A stretch of DNA of 40,403 bases from Rhodospirillales bacterium (GCA_028278135.1 JANQEW010000017.1:1-40403), one strand, 5' to 3'. Positions 23,281 to 29,843 are shown, counted from the stretch's first letter. Translations and numbers: made by a program. Notes: generated by a model not told the origin, from the sequence alone.

Positions 23281-23886
23281 ATGTCCAAGCTCTGGCTGGA
23301 GGCTGCAAAACAGCAACGCGAGAACGCTGCCATAAAAGAAAAAGAGGCCGAAGAACGGCGCCTGGAAGAACTCAAGGAAAAGGCGGCCCTCTTAGGCTCC
23401 ATCGACGAGCGAAGAAAAAGGATTGCAGAAAAGTTTGGCGCGCGCACCCCGGCTGTTGTGTACGACGAGGTACGCCAGCCAGCGCCGCAAGCACCCCCTG
23501 AGCCACAAGTTTCTGAAGTAAAGCAGCCAAAAAAACCTATTACCAAAACAGAGGAGGTATCAATGCCGGTGTCGGTGGAAATGTCCAGGCGGGAAAAAAA
23601 GAAGAAAGCCATTGCCCAGGTTCGTGGTGGCACATCGGTCGTAAAAACCGCCAAAAAATTCAATGTTCCTATTAGTACAGTCTATGGGTGGACCGAAAAA
23701 GTCAGGGAAATTAAGCCGCGAGCGCCGAGGAAACCCCAGGCCATGACACCCCGCCAAATTGGCGTTGTTGATCCCGACAAGTCGATTGACGCCTTGATCA
23801 TGCAGTTCGAGGAGGTGCGACACCAGCATTTGGACGAAGCCCGCAAATTGGAAAACAAAATCAAGGCTCTGCGGGCCGCTAGATAG
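23281..23886 (+). CDS. Helix-turn-helix protein with internal start
   Basis: The protein has 201 residues; ATG at 23281 follows AAGAGGAGGTGACGCG. Residues 1-55 are a charged coiled coil, followed by a Pro-rich linker. Residues about 103-137 form a homeodomain-like HTH (KAIAQVRGGTSVVKTAKKFN, then VPISTVYGWTEKV). A C-terminal coiled coil follows (RHQHLDEARKLENKIKALRA). A strong GAGGAGG precedes the in-frame ATG at 23563, predicting a second 107-residue product with the HTH but not the N-terminal coil. It may be a regulator of the phage promoters. The HTH also resembles that of transposase or terminase-small-type proteins. Confidence 0.7.
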   Translation: MSKLWLEAAKQQRENAAIKEKEAEERRLEELKEKAALLGSIDERRKRIAEKFGARTPAVVYDEVRQPAPQAPPEPQVSEVKQPKKPITKTEEVSMPVSVEMSRREKKKKAIAQVRGGTSVVKTAKKFNVPISTVYGWTEKVREIKPRAPRKPQAMTPRQIGVVDPDKSIDALIMQFEEVRHQHLDEARKLENKIKALRAAR

Positions 23887-23922
23887 GCCAAAAACAAGGG
23901 AATATCACCCTACCAGCCACCT

Positions 23923-23993
23923 GCTTTTAGGGGCCTTAAAATCCATTCTGAGGCGATTTTAACGGCCCCTGAAAGCGTGCTGGACGTGCTTTC
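23923..23993. promoter_or_regulatory. Long imperfect inverted repeat with alternative hairpin
   Basis: GCTTTTAGGGGCCTTAAAATC (23923-23943, 21 bases; left arm) pairs with 23955-23976, which ends GGCCCCTGAAAGC, apart from one bulge and one mismatch, around an 11-base loop. The GAAAGC at 23971 can instead pair with GCTTTC at 23988-23993. There is no U-tract, so a simple terminator is unlikely. The region follows the HTH gene and precedes a TTGACA box. Confidence 0.5.
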
Positions 23994-24001
23994 ATTCGGT
24001 C

Positions 24002-24032
24002 TTGACAGGGTTTTTCCGTGCATCCCTGTATA
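24002..24032 (+). promoter_or_regulatory. Possible promoter
   Basis: A perfect TTGACA (24002-24007) is followed 18-19 bases later by CTGTAT/TGTATA (24026-24032). It lies ahead of the 24074 gene group, just after the inverted repeat. The -10 box is weak and the spacing long. Confidence 0.35.
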
Positions 24033-24073
24033 GCCCCCAAACCAGTCACTCCACCTCGGGAAAAAGCTCACCG

Positions 24074-24328
24074 ATGGATTGGCCTACAAATGACGAGTAT
24101 TTCACAATCCGCAACCGCGTCAGACCCAAGGCCAAGCGGGGCGGATACGCCGCGACCCCAGGCACTGGGCCGCCAGGCGAGACGTGCAAGACTTGTGCCC
24201 ACTATCGCCTAAAACGGATGGGCGGAACATATCGGAAATGCTGGCTTATGCGGGCCCACTGGACCGGCGGTCCCGGCACCGACATCAAGGCAGGCTCCCT
24301 GGCCTGCTCCAAATGGAAGACCACATGA
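24074..24328 (+). CDS. Small Cys-cluster phage protein (CKTCAHY...WTGGPGTDI)
   Basis: The protein has 84 residues from ATG 24074; a TTG-started upstream extension to 24002 overlaps the promoter and is rejected. The pattern CKTCAHY, KCWLMRAHWTGGPGTDIKAG, ACSKW matches a small cysteine-cluster family that I recall in many phage genomes. Four cysteines probably bind a metal ion (zinc or Fe-S). Function unknown. Its stop overlaps the next start as ATGA. Confidence 0.65.
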   Translation: MDWPTNDEYFTIRNRVRPKAKRGGYAATPGTGPPGETCKTCAHYRLKRMGGTYRKCWLMRAHWTGGPGTDIKAGSLACSKWKTT

Positions 24329-24546
24329 CAAAATGCCCTACCTGCGGCGACGAGGTTGATGTTCTTTATTCCCTCGACATCGACTTACCTAGCTTCTGCC
24401 GAATTTGCAAAATGGTGCTCTTCCTGCGGGAAACGCTTAAAGAGCCGAATGGCAAATGCCGTTATAGTGACAAGGATCTGCGCGCAATAGCAAAAAGAAT
24501 GGCCGAAGATGAGCCGGGAATAAACACGAGCGCTCCCTCCCCATGA
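24325..24546 (+). CDS. Small zinc-ribbon protein
   Basis: The protein has 73 residues; ATG at 24325 is coupled to the previous gene. CPTCGDEV and CRICKMV form a zinc ribbon (residues 4-31). The C-terminal half is helical and charged. Function unknown. Confidence 0.6.
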   Translation: MTKCPTCGDEVDVLYSLDIDLPSFCRICKMVLFLRETLKEPNGKCRYSDKDLRAIAKRMAEDEPGINTSAPSP

Positions 24547-24560
24547 CAAAGGAGAAAAAA

Positions 24561-24662
24561 ATGAGCACAGACGATTTTGGCGATAACGCTGGCTGTGCGT
24601 TGATGATAGTGGCCGTTTTTGTAGGCCTCGCATTATTAACGCACGGCTGGCCCTGTTTTTAA
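24561..24662 (+). CDS. 33-residue membrane peptide
   Basis: ATG at 24561 follows AAAGGAGAAAAAA. The peptide has a hydrophobic stretch, CALMIVAVFVGLALLTHGW, taking most of its length. Small membrane peptides of this type can act as envelope effectors. Support is the strong ribosome-binding site and clean position between two genes. Confidence 0.55.
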   Translation: MSTDDFGDNAGCALMIVAVFVGLALLTHGWPCF

Positions 24663-24680
24663 TATAACCGAGGAGGAGCA

Positions 24681-25061
24681 ATGGACAAGAGCACGATGCG
24701 CAGTAATCTGGATAAAGTCGTGGTGACAACAAAAGAGATGGGCAAATTTTGTGAAATCTGTTTCGGTACATCTGAAATAGTCTCAGCAGTTCTTGCCGAG
24801 TTAAACATCGACGGAGGGGACGGCTGGCACCCAATTCAGGTGGCACCAAAAGACGGAACACCGATTTTGATTGCAATTGAGAGCGTCCACAACCCTAATG
24901 CGGCTGCCATAGCCAGGTGGGTCCCCGCCGAAGAGAAGTGGGTCACAGACGGAAATCGGAGGGTGTCGCCGATATCATGGCATCCAATTCCACGGAGGAG
25001 CGGATGGAAAAGACGAATGGAAGACGAGCCGAAAAAGGCTGTTGAAAGCGCAAATGACTGA
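24681..25061 (+). CDS. DUF551-like protein
   Basis: The protein has 126 residues; ATG at 24681 follows GAGGAGGAGC. The N-terminal half is helical. Residues about 48-104 match the DUF551 style: GWHPIQVAPKDGTPILIAI, then ARWVPAEEKW and SWHPIP, i.e. a W-x-P-I start, a DG turn and a terminal WxP(I/L)P. The function of this domain is unknown and it is frequent in phages. It overlaps the next small gene by 8 nt. Confidence 0.65.
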   Translation: MDKSTMRSNLDKVVVTTKEMGKFCEICFGTSEIVSAVLAELNIDGGDGWHPIQVAPKDGTPILIAIESVHNPNAAAIARWVPAEEKWVTDGNRRVSPISWHPIPRRSGWKRRMEDEPKKAVESAND

Positions 25062-25164
25062 TTGCGAGGCGCTAGTGGAGATTGCCGGACAAATTTCGAG
25101 CCTTTTACATATAATGTTTCTGTTACTTTGCTTCATTGCGGCTATGATATTTTTCCGCAAATGA
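25054..25164 (+). CDS. 36-residue membrane peptide
   Basis: ATG at 25054 lies within the end of the DUF551-like gene; TGA at 25162-25164 abuts the tRNA. The hydrophobic segment is SSLLHIMFLLLCFIAAMIFF with a basic C-terminus (RK). Coding status rests on the overlap and topology only. Confidence 0.45.
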   Translation: MTDCEALVEIAGQISSLLHIMFLLLCFIAAMIFFRK

Positions 25165-25250
25165 GCGCGGGTGGCGGAACTGGTAGACGCGACAGATTTA
25201 GGATCTGTGGGGCCATGCCCGTGCGGGTTCGAGTCCCGTCCCGCGCACCA
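25165..25250 (+). tRNA. tRNA-Leu (anticodon UAG)
   Basis: An 86-nt cloverleaf with a long variable arm is visible. The acceptor stem GCGCGGG/CCCGCGC has discriminator A and encoded CCA (25248-25250). The anticodon arm is ACAGA-TTTAGGA-TCTGT, so the anticodon is TAG, reading CUA (and possibly other CUN) leucine codons. The T-arm is CGGG-TTCGAGT-CCCG type. It begins on the base after a TGA stop codon, within the rightward operon, and would be released from the operon mRNA by host tRNA processing. Confidence 0.95.
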
Positions 25251-25269
25251 CAAGCAAGGTTATACGACC

Positions 25270-25599
25270 ATGAAAAAAACGACCATTAGTTTCAAAGACG
25301 CCAAAGCCAAATTTCAAGGGGAAGGCACAGCGCTCCGACCGGCCAAGGCCAAAAAGCCTTACTGCCTTCACCGAAAAGTTTTGGTGGATGTCGAATATGA
25401 AAAGGCAGAGTGCGAGGACTGCGGAGAGCAACTAAGCCCTATGTGGGTGCTTGTAAAAATGATGCGAAATGAGACACGCTGGAAAAAGCAGCGTGAGTAT
25501 TACATCAAGGCCAAAGAAGAGTTTGAACAAAAAAGGCGCTTCAAGTGTCATCACTGCAAAAAGTTCAGCGTCCTTGAGCCAAAAACAAGAGTCCGATAA
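25270..25599 (+). CDS. Zinc-ribbon protein, last gene of middle operon
   Basis: I use ATG 25270 (MKKTTISFKD), 20 nt after the tRNA; an upstream frame through the tRNA is rejected. It gives 109 residues. The cysteines CLHRKV, CEDCGEQL and CHHCKKF (38, 55-58, 96-99) could form a zinc site. It has a Lys/Arg-rich helix (WKKQREYYIKAKEEFEQKRR). Function unknown; nucleic-acid binding is plausible. The 25701 terminator follows. Confidence 0.65.
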   Translation: MKKTTISFKDAKAKFQGEGTALRPAKAKKPYCLHRKVLVDVEYEKAECEDCGEQLSPMWVLVKMMRNETRWKKQREYYIKAKEEFEQKRRFKCHHCKKFSVLEPKTRVR

Positions 25600-25627
25600 C
25601 TAAGAATAAAGGCACCGACCCCTTTTT

Positions 25628-25670
25628 TCTGTGCTGTGCCTCGGCGCCATTTGTGCTGTATTTGTGCTAT
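25628..25670 (+). repeat. Three direct repeats, candidate integrase arm sites
   Basis: TCTGTGCTGT (25628-25637), TTTGTGCTGT (25650-25659) and TTTGTGCTAT (25661-25670) are near-identical decamers; the last two are 11 bp apart, about one helical turn. They lie 170-210 bp from the proposed attP core, as arm-type integrase sites do. Confidence 0.45.
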
Positions 25671-25700
25671 CTAGGATTACACTCAAGGGCAAAAGAAGGC

Positions 25701-25743
25701 AAAAGCGGGCACTTCCCCGATGGGACGTGCCCGCTTTTGTTTT
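25701..25743 (+). terminator. Intrinsic terminator, bidirectional
   Basis: AAAAGCGGGCAC (25701-25712) pairs perfectly with GTGCCCGCTTTT (25727-25738) around a 14-base loop, followed by GTTTTT. The A-run on the left arm allows it to work on the minus strand too. It ends the rightward middle operon. Confidence 0.9.
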
Positions 25744-25837
25744 TAAGACCTGGTTGCTTCAACGACTGAAAATGTTAAAAAAAACCGGATACACAATGAA
25801 AAACCGCTGTTCTGCTGACGGGTGGCTCACAAAAGAA

Positions 25838-25894
25838 TGGAGCCCAGGAGGGGAGTTGAACCCCCGACCTCTCCCTTACCAACGGAGAGGTCGA
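25838..25894 (-). other. attP: attP core: 3' part of a tRNA-Thr(GGU) gene
   Basis: Read on the minus strand, 25885-25838 reproduces the 3' half of a tRNA. It has an anticodon loop TTGGTAA (anticodon GGT), the 3' anticodon stem GGGAG, a T-arm GGGGG-TTCAACT-CCCCT, an acceptor strand CCTGGGC, discriminator T and CCA. There is no 5' half. This is how phages restore a host tRNA gene after integrating into it. It lies 58 bp past the integrase stop. The predicted attB is the 3' end of a host tRNA-Thr(GGU) gene. Confidence 0.85.
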
Positions 25895-25901
25895 TTTTTT
25901 T
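25865..25901 (+). terminator. Terminator built into the attP core
   Basis: CGACCTCTCC (25865-25874) pairs perfectly over 10 bp with GGAGAGGTCG (25884-25893) around a 9-base loop, followed by ATTTTTTT on the plus strand. One arm is tRNA sequence and the other is phage sequence, so the prophage ends would no longer contain the full hairpin after recombination in the anticodon region. Confidence 0.75.
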
Positions 25902-25951
25902 CCCGATAGAAAAAGCGTATGGTACGGTAACGCTTTTCAATTTGCAAACGT

Positions 25952-27034
25952 TCAACTCGCCTGGGCGTGTGCTGTTTTTGTGGCATTGCTGACACGCCAC
26001 GCCTCGGCATCCAAAAACTCCTGAAACTTCGAGCCCTCCTGCCGTTGATGCTCCTTGCGAAACTTCGCATAGATCATCGTCGTCTTAACGTCAGCATGCC
26101 CCATCATCATGGCCAGCGGGTAAATGTCCACCCCCGCCCAGACCATGTCCGCCGCGAACTGGTGCCGAAAATCGTAGGGCCGAAAGTCCTTGAGCTCAGC
26201 CTTGCCGATGATCCGCCGCAACGCCGTGCGGTGCCCCCGGTACGGCGTCCCATCATCCCGGCGAAATACAAAGGTGTCAGGATCGGTGACCCCCAACAGA
26301 CGCCTGGCCAAAATCGCCCGCACATCCTTGGTCATCGGGATTGACACCTCAACGCCCGTCTTCGCCCTGGTCAGAACAATTTGCGAACGCCTAAAATCCG
26401 CGTTGGAAGCCCGCAATTGTGCCAGATCCTTGCCGACTAGTCCAGCCTGCATTCCAAATATTGAAATGTCCCGTACCATGAGACTGTCAGCGCAGGCGGC
26501 AAACCAGCGGGCCTTCTCATCGGCATCCAGCAGTCGGACGCGGCCTTTGGGCACGTTGTACTTCCTAATATAGGTGGCCGCTGACTTTTGAATGTAACCC
26601 AGCCTCACCGCCTTATTGAGAAGCATCTTCAACGTCCCCACTTCCCGGTTGACCGTGGCCTTGTTCACCTCGCCCTTGTTCAGCCGACCGGCCAAACGCG
26701 CAACCCGAAACTGCTCAATTAGCCCCGTTGTGATCTGCCGCAGGGCCTTTTCACCGAAAAACCTCACCAGCGCCGATGAACAGTTGCGAAACCGCTGCGC
26801 TTTCACAGCGCTTTCAGCCCGCAATTCTGTCTCATGTTCCGACACCAGCAGCTTGAACGCTTGCTTTTCCCGTATTGAATTGTCAAAGAACGAGCCATCC
26901 TTGATCTGGGTCATGATCCGCATATAGGCAGCGTTGGCCTCGGCCTTGCTACCCTGGAACATCTTGCGCTTCCACATCCCCGCAGGGGTGCGGTAACTCA
27001 ATTCCCAGCCTTTTCCTCGACGACGTACACTCAT
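25952..27034 (-). CDS. int: Tyrosine recombinase (phage integrase)
   Basis: The protein has 360 residues; ATG at 27034 follows GAGGAGGGTGTC. It has an N-terminal arm-binding region (1-60), a core-binding SAM-like domain (60-160) and a catalytic domain (165-345). Visible active-site residues are K225 (TRAKTG), R290 in YDFRHQF, H313 in MGHADVKTT and the nucleophile Y322. The box-I arginine (normally GLR) is replaced by V200 in AGLVGKDL, and the first box-II His by Y287. The second change is common, but the first is not. It would integrate the phage at the tRNA-Thr site adjacent to its stop codon. Directionality is probably set by the neighbouring excisionase-like gene. Confidence 0.9.
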   Translation of the reverse strand: MSVRRRGKGWELSYRTPAGMWKRKMFQGSKAEANAAYMRIMTQIKDGSFFDNSIREKQAFKLLVSEHETELRAESAVKAQRFRNCSSALVRFFGEKALRQITTGLIEQFRVARLAGRLNKGEVNKATVNREVGTLKMLLNKAVRLGYIQKSAATYIRKYNVPKGRVRLLDADEKARWFAACADSLMVRDISIFGMQAGLVGKDLAQLRASNADFRRSQIVLTRAKTGVEVSIPMTKDVRAILARRLLGVTDPDTFVFRRDDGTPYRGHRTALRRIIGKAELKDFRPYDFRHQFAADMVWAGVDIYPLAMMMGHADVKTTMIYAKFRKEHQRQEGSKFQEFLDAEAWRVSNATKTAHAQAS

Positions 27035-27082
27035 GACACCCTCCTCACTGTCGTCGAAGCAACCAGTATCATTATGCGGTAT

Positions 27083-27280
27083 TTAGGCTGGTAAGTCATC
27101 TTGTTCCTGGCGCTTCACCCAGGTCTGCACCGATGCCGGACGGAACCGGTACAGGCGCCCGATTTTCACAAAGGGGATTTCACGTTTTTCAATTAAACTT
27201 CGCACTTTTTTGACACTGACCCCTAGGAATTTGGCCGCCTGGCGAACGTCCCAAAGTGTGTTGTCGGGCGCCTCTATCAT
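27083..27280 (-). CDS. xis: Excisionase-like HTH_17 protein
   Basis: ATG at 27280 (MIEAPDN) shares its A with the upstream TGA and has GGAG seven bases upstream; a longer frame to 27295 is less likely. It gives 65 residues. The MerR/excisionase-type winged helix is clear: WDVRQAAKFLGVSVKKVRSL, then IPFVKIGRLYRFRPASVQTWV. It lies directly upstream of the integrase gene in the same transcript, so a recombination directionality factor is likely. Regulation of int is an alternative. Confidence 0.8.
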   Translation of the reverse strand: MIEAPDNTLWDVRQAAKFLGVSVKKVRSLIEKREIPFVKIGRLYRFRPASVQTWVKRQEQDDLPA

Positions 27281-27495
27281 CACCACTCCTGCCACGGAGC
27301 CGGGTTCTTGATCTGGATCACACCTTTGTCGTCAAGAAAGGCATAAAAAAAAGCCTTGGGTTCGCCCTTCAACTGCGCCAAGATTTCGTCCGAGACCGGG
27401 CCGCACCACTCAACCGTCCGATCCTCGTTGTAAATCAAAGCCAATTGCCCCCTCGGGTCATTGGTCGCCAGCGACGCTTGCACCTTTACAATCAT
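27280..27495 (-). CDS. Small phage protein of the MIVKVQxSL type
   Basis: The protein has 71 residues; ATG at 27495 overlaps the upstream stop (ATGA). It begins MIVKVQASLATNDPRGQLAL and ends APWQEW. This N-terminal and C-terminal pattern recurs in small uncharacterised phage proteins, often near recombination genes, as I recall. The fold is probably a compact beta-alpha domain. Function unknown. Confidence 0.65.
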   Translation of the reverse strand: MIVKVQASLATNDPRGQLALIYNEDRTVEWCGPVSDEILAQLKGEPKAFFYAFLDDKGVIQIKNPAPWQEW

Positions 27496-27779
27496 CCCGC
27501 CCCCTTAGACCGACCCTTGGTCAAATATTCGAGCTTGTTGTGCGTCAGGTCGATAGCGCGCAGGATTTGCTTCTGCTGGGTTGCGGAAATGACAGCCCGC
27601 GCCTTGTTGGTTTTGGGATAAACCACTTTCCGCAAATTGATTTTCAGACAACGCAACCAATAGCGCGCGCGGCTGTCGCGAAACTGATTGGCCTCTAAAA
27701 AATCATTCCAAAACACCTCGCCCCTTCGCAGCAGGGACTTGTTCCCCGTCCCGGATCGTTTCACCTTGGCTGCCTCCAT
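27492..27779 (-). CDS. Basic protein downstream of SSB
   Basis: The protein has 95 residues; ATG at 27779 overlaps the SSB stop (TAATG). Strongly basic and helical (WLRCLKINLRKVVYPKTNK, ATQQKQILRAIDLTHNKLEY), it may act with SSB on DNA. No family recognised. Confidence 0.6.
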   Translation of the reverse strand: MEAAKVKRSGTGNKSLLRRGEVFWNDFLEANQFRDSRARYWLRCLKINLRKVVYPKTNKARAVISATQQKQILRAIDLTHNKLEYLTKGRSKGAG

Positions 27780-28219
27780 TAGAACGGCGGCTCCTCTTCA
27801 CCCGCATCGGGATGAAAAACCGGGATGCCCGCCTCGGGGTGCAGGGCTGGGACTCCCTGTTCTACAGGCTTGCTCCCATCATCAGATTTGCTACTGGGGA
27901 TAAAATGAACACGCGAAGCCACCAGTTTCAGTTTGTTACGGTTTTCGCCGGTGTCCTTGGCTTTCCAGGTCTCGTACTTGAGCGAGCCTTGGATCACAAC
28001 CGGGCTTCCACGTTTAAGGTATTCGCCCACAGCCTCAGCGGTTTTGTTCCACGCCACGCAGTCGACGTAGTTCACCTCCTCCTGCCATGTGCCGTTGCCG
28101 TCCTTGTACTTGACATTATTGGCAATAGTAAAATTGCAAACGGCCCTGCTGTTCGGCGTGAACTTCAGTTCAGGATCGCGCGTCAGCCTACCGCCAATAA
28201 AACAGGCATTAATGTTCAT
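27779..28219 (-). CDS. ssb: Single-stranded DNA-binding protein
   Basis: ATG at 28219 follows GGAGGGTGGTA. It gives 146 residues. The OB-fold is typical (NACFIGGRLTRDPELKFTPN, AVCNFTIANN, VDCVAWNKTAEAVGEYLKRG, VVIQGSLKYETW). A flexible tail ends in the acidic tip EEEPPF, which in bacterial SSBs docks partner enzymes. It would coat single-stranded phage DNA during recombination and replication. It is sandwiched between the annealing-protein candidate and the basic 95-aa protein. Confidence 0.95.
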   Translation of the reverse strand: MNINACFIGGRLTRDPELKFTPNSRAVCNFTIANNVKYKDGNGTWQEEVNYVDCVAWNKTAEAVGEYLKRGSPVVIQGSLKYETWKAKDTGENRNKLKLVASRVHFIPSSKSDDGSKPVEQGVPALHPEAGIPVFHPDAGEEEPPF

Positions 28220-28979
28220 TACCACCCTCCTCTTGTTGCTTTAATTGTGCAGCCTTCGCCGCGACTTCGCTCTTGAGCTCCTGCTCGGTTGCCGTTCCTA
28301 ACTGGCCCCGGTTCGCGTGAATACGCTTCCAAACCAAGCGGCAATCGTCAGAGTTTTTGGCGTGCCGAATATCATCTCGCAACGCATTGATCAGGTCAAA
28401 CACGGCGGTTGCGCTGCGGCCAGGCCGTTCAGCCGGGGCGCCCTCAGGCGGGGTTTCAAAATCCATTTCCTCAGCGCTAACCTCGCCCCCGCCTATATAA
28501 TTTGAAACAGCACGGTTGTACGCGCGCGTGTGGGCCGTGGCCAGCAAGTTTGCAACTTTCCAATACTGCTTGCCGCCCTCGTCATTGGCGCAATGTCCAT
28601 CGCCTGCCACAGAGCGCTGATTGGGACCGCTGGCCCGGTATGTTACCGACGCAATCCGCGCGCCGTTGATAACCCTGAAACTTTCAGTGTTTTCCACCGG
28701 CTCCACCGAAATGCCAAGAAAAGTCGCGGCTTTCCGCCAGTAAGACTTTTTATAGTAAGCAACCTCGACCTCTTTATAAGTCCCGTCCTTTTGTTTCGCA
28801 CTGCGAGTTTCGCGGTGGATGTCCTCCTCGGTGGCAATCGCCTTTTTTAAGTCCTCCCACTCAACAATTACCTGTTTTGCTATTTCAGGACTCACCACGG
28901 GCCGGGGCACAAAACCCGTTTCCTTGGCGGTCAGCGCCTGGGTGCTGGCAACGCTTAGCGCCGTGTTTTCTTCAGCCAT
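28209..28979 (-). CDS. Putative recombination/annealing protein
   Basis: The protein has 256 residues; ATG at 28979 overlaps the upstream gene. A core with KKSYWRKAATFLGISVEPVE, TYRASGPNQRSVAGDGHC, NLLATAHTRAYNRAVSN and YIGGGEVSAEEMDF matches a widespread phage/archaeal family of unknown structure that often sits next to SSB. The pattern of an aromatic helix, beta-strands and a Cys/His pair could suit a Rad52-like annealer. This is inference from context. The C-terminal third is disordered then helical. It overlaps SSB by 11 nt. Confidence 0.65.
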   Translation of the reverse strand: MAEENTALSVASTQALTAKETGFVPRPVVSPEIAKQVIVEWEDLKKAIATEEDIHRETRSAKQKDGTYKEVEVAYYKKSYWRKAATFLGISVEPVENTESFRVINGARIASVTYRASGPNQRSVAGDGHCANDEGGKQYWKVANLLATAHTRAYNRAVSNYIGGGEVSAEEMDFETPPEGAPAERPGRSATAVFDLINALRDDIRHAKNSDDCRLVWKRIHANRGQLGTATEQELKSEVAAKAAQLKQQEEGGNEH

Positions 28980-29274
28980 TCGTACCTCCCTTGCGCGTCA
29001 CCTTCAGCTTGATGTAATCGCCGTCTGGCAGCCGGGGCAAACGTCGCTTTTCACTTTCAGACAACCGGTCCGCGCGCCAACGCTTGCCGACGACCTTGAT
29101 CACGCCGTCCGGCGTTTCCAAAGAGCCGCCACCACGCAGTTGCTTGCCGTAAACCGGATGTGAGAACAGTTGCAGTTCAAGCTTCTCCCGCAGCATGTGG
29201 CACTCGCGCATTTGGCCCAAGACATTCGACAGGCTCTGCAGGATGTGGCTCAGATCGATTTCTTCATCACTCAT
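28972..29274 (-). CDS. Unknown protein of recombination module
   Basis: The protein has 100 residues; ATG at 29274 overlaps the upstream stop (ATGA). An N-terminal helix (LSHILQSLSNVLGQMRECHM) is followed by a basic beta-rich part (GVIKVVGKRWRADRLSESEK, YIKLKVTRKGG). No family recognised. Coupling to both neighbours suggests a shared recombination role. Confidence 0.6.
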   Translation of the reverse strand: MSDEEIDLSHILQSLSNVLGQMRECHMLREKLELQLFSHPVYGKQLRGGGSLETPDGVIKVVGKRWRADRLSESEKRRLPRLPDGDYIKLKVTRKGGTNG

Positions 29275-29843
29275 CGAGACTTGACCTCATATTTCGTATC
29301 GAATTTCAGCCACGGAGCGGTTTCAGGCGTAAGAACTCCGCTCTTAACATCGGCGTCGATTTTTTTTTGGTCGGGTACGAGGTACTCAAGCGGCGGGGTC
29401 GAAACGACAGCGCCCACGTTTTTAATCGTGGTGACGGTGTGCTGAGTTCCGTTCGAGCCCTCCCTAACGACGATGCCGTTTTCGTCGGGCACGGCGGACG
29501 CAGCACGCTCGTCGCGCGCTTTTTCAAAAGCCCCAATCAGCGCCGCCAGCCGCTTTTTTTCAGTGACAAGCGGAACAGTGAGGATTTTGCCCTGCGAGTC
29601 AATTTGCTTGCAGGCATTGAAGTACGGCGCTTTAAATTCCTTGCGCTCGTCTTCGATGGCGCCTTCAAGCTTGGTGACGCGCTTGAGAAACAAACCAGCG
29701 GCTTGATGCTGGTCCTCGTTTTCAATAGATGAGCAATTGCCGGACTCGGTCATCAGGGCCTGAACCTGGTCCAGGTAATGACCCTGGGCGACAATTGGGC
29801 TAGCAGGAGAGATCGGTTTGGCTAGCTGAGCTTCTTCGGACAT
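29271..29843 (-). CDS. Coiled-coil protein of phage recombination modules
   Basis: ATG at 29843 (MSEEAQ) follows GGAGGCCGCC; an upstream ATG at 29864 is less likely. It gives 190 residues. Residues about 55-115 are a charged helix pair (LFLKRVTKLEGAIEDERKEF, EKKRLAALIGAFEKARDE). The C-terminus has PPLEYLVPDQKKIDADVKSG, a motif I recall at the end of phage coiled-coil proteins beside SSB and annealing genes. It is the first gene of the leftward early operon. Function unproven. Confidence 0.65.
   Translation of the reverse strand: MSEEAQLAKPISPASPIVAQGHYLDQVQALMTESGNCSSIENEDQHQAAGLFLKRVTKLEGAIEDERKEFKAPYFNACKQIDSQGKILTVPLVTEKKRLAALIGAFEKARDERAASAVPDENGIVVREGSNGTQHTVTTIKNVGAVVSTPPLEYLVPDQKKIDADVKSGVLTPETAPWLKFDTKYEVKSR

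Larger units (their letters stand above)
25600..25951. other. 352-bp non-coding attachment-site region
   Basis: No gene is supported. From left to right it holds three TTTGTGCT repeats, a strong terminator, an AT-rich stretch, the tRNA-Thr 3' fragment (attP core) with a second plus-strand terminator, and 57 bp before the integrase stop codon. Confidence 0.75.

Noticed and set aside
22899-23663. 254-residue minus-strand frame
   Set aside because: Ser/Phe-rich shadow of the Lys-rich and HTH genes on the other strand.
25171-25599. 142-residue frame running from inside the tRNA
   Set aside because: Its first 33 codons are tRNA sequence; ATG 25270 gives the real protein.
25631-25909. 92-residue plus-strand frame
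   Set aside because: It covers the terminator and the attP core, lacks a ribosome-binding site and has no domain features.
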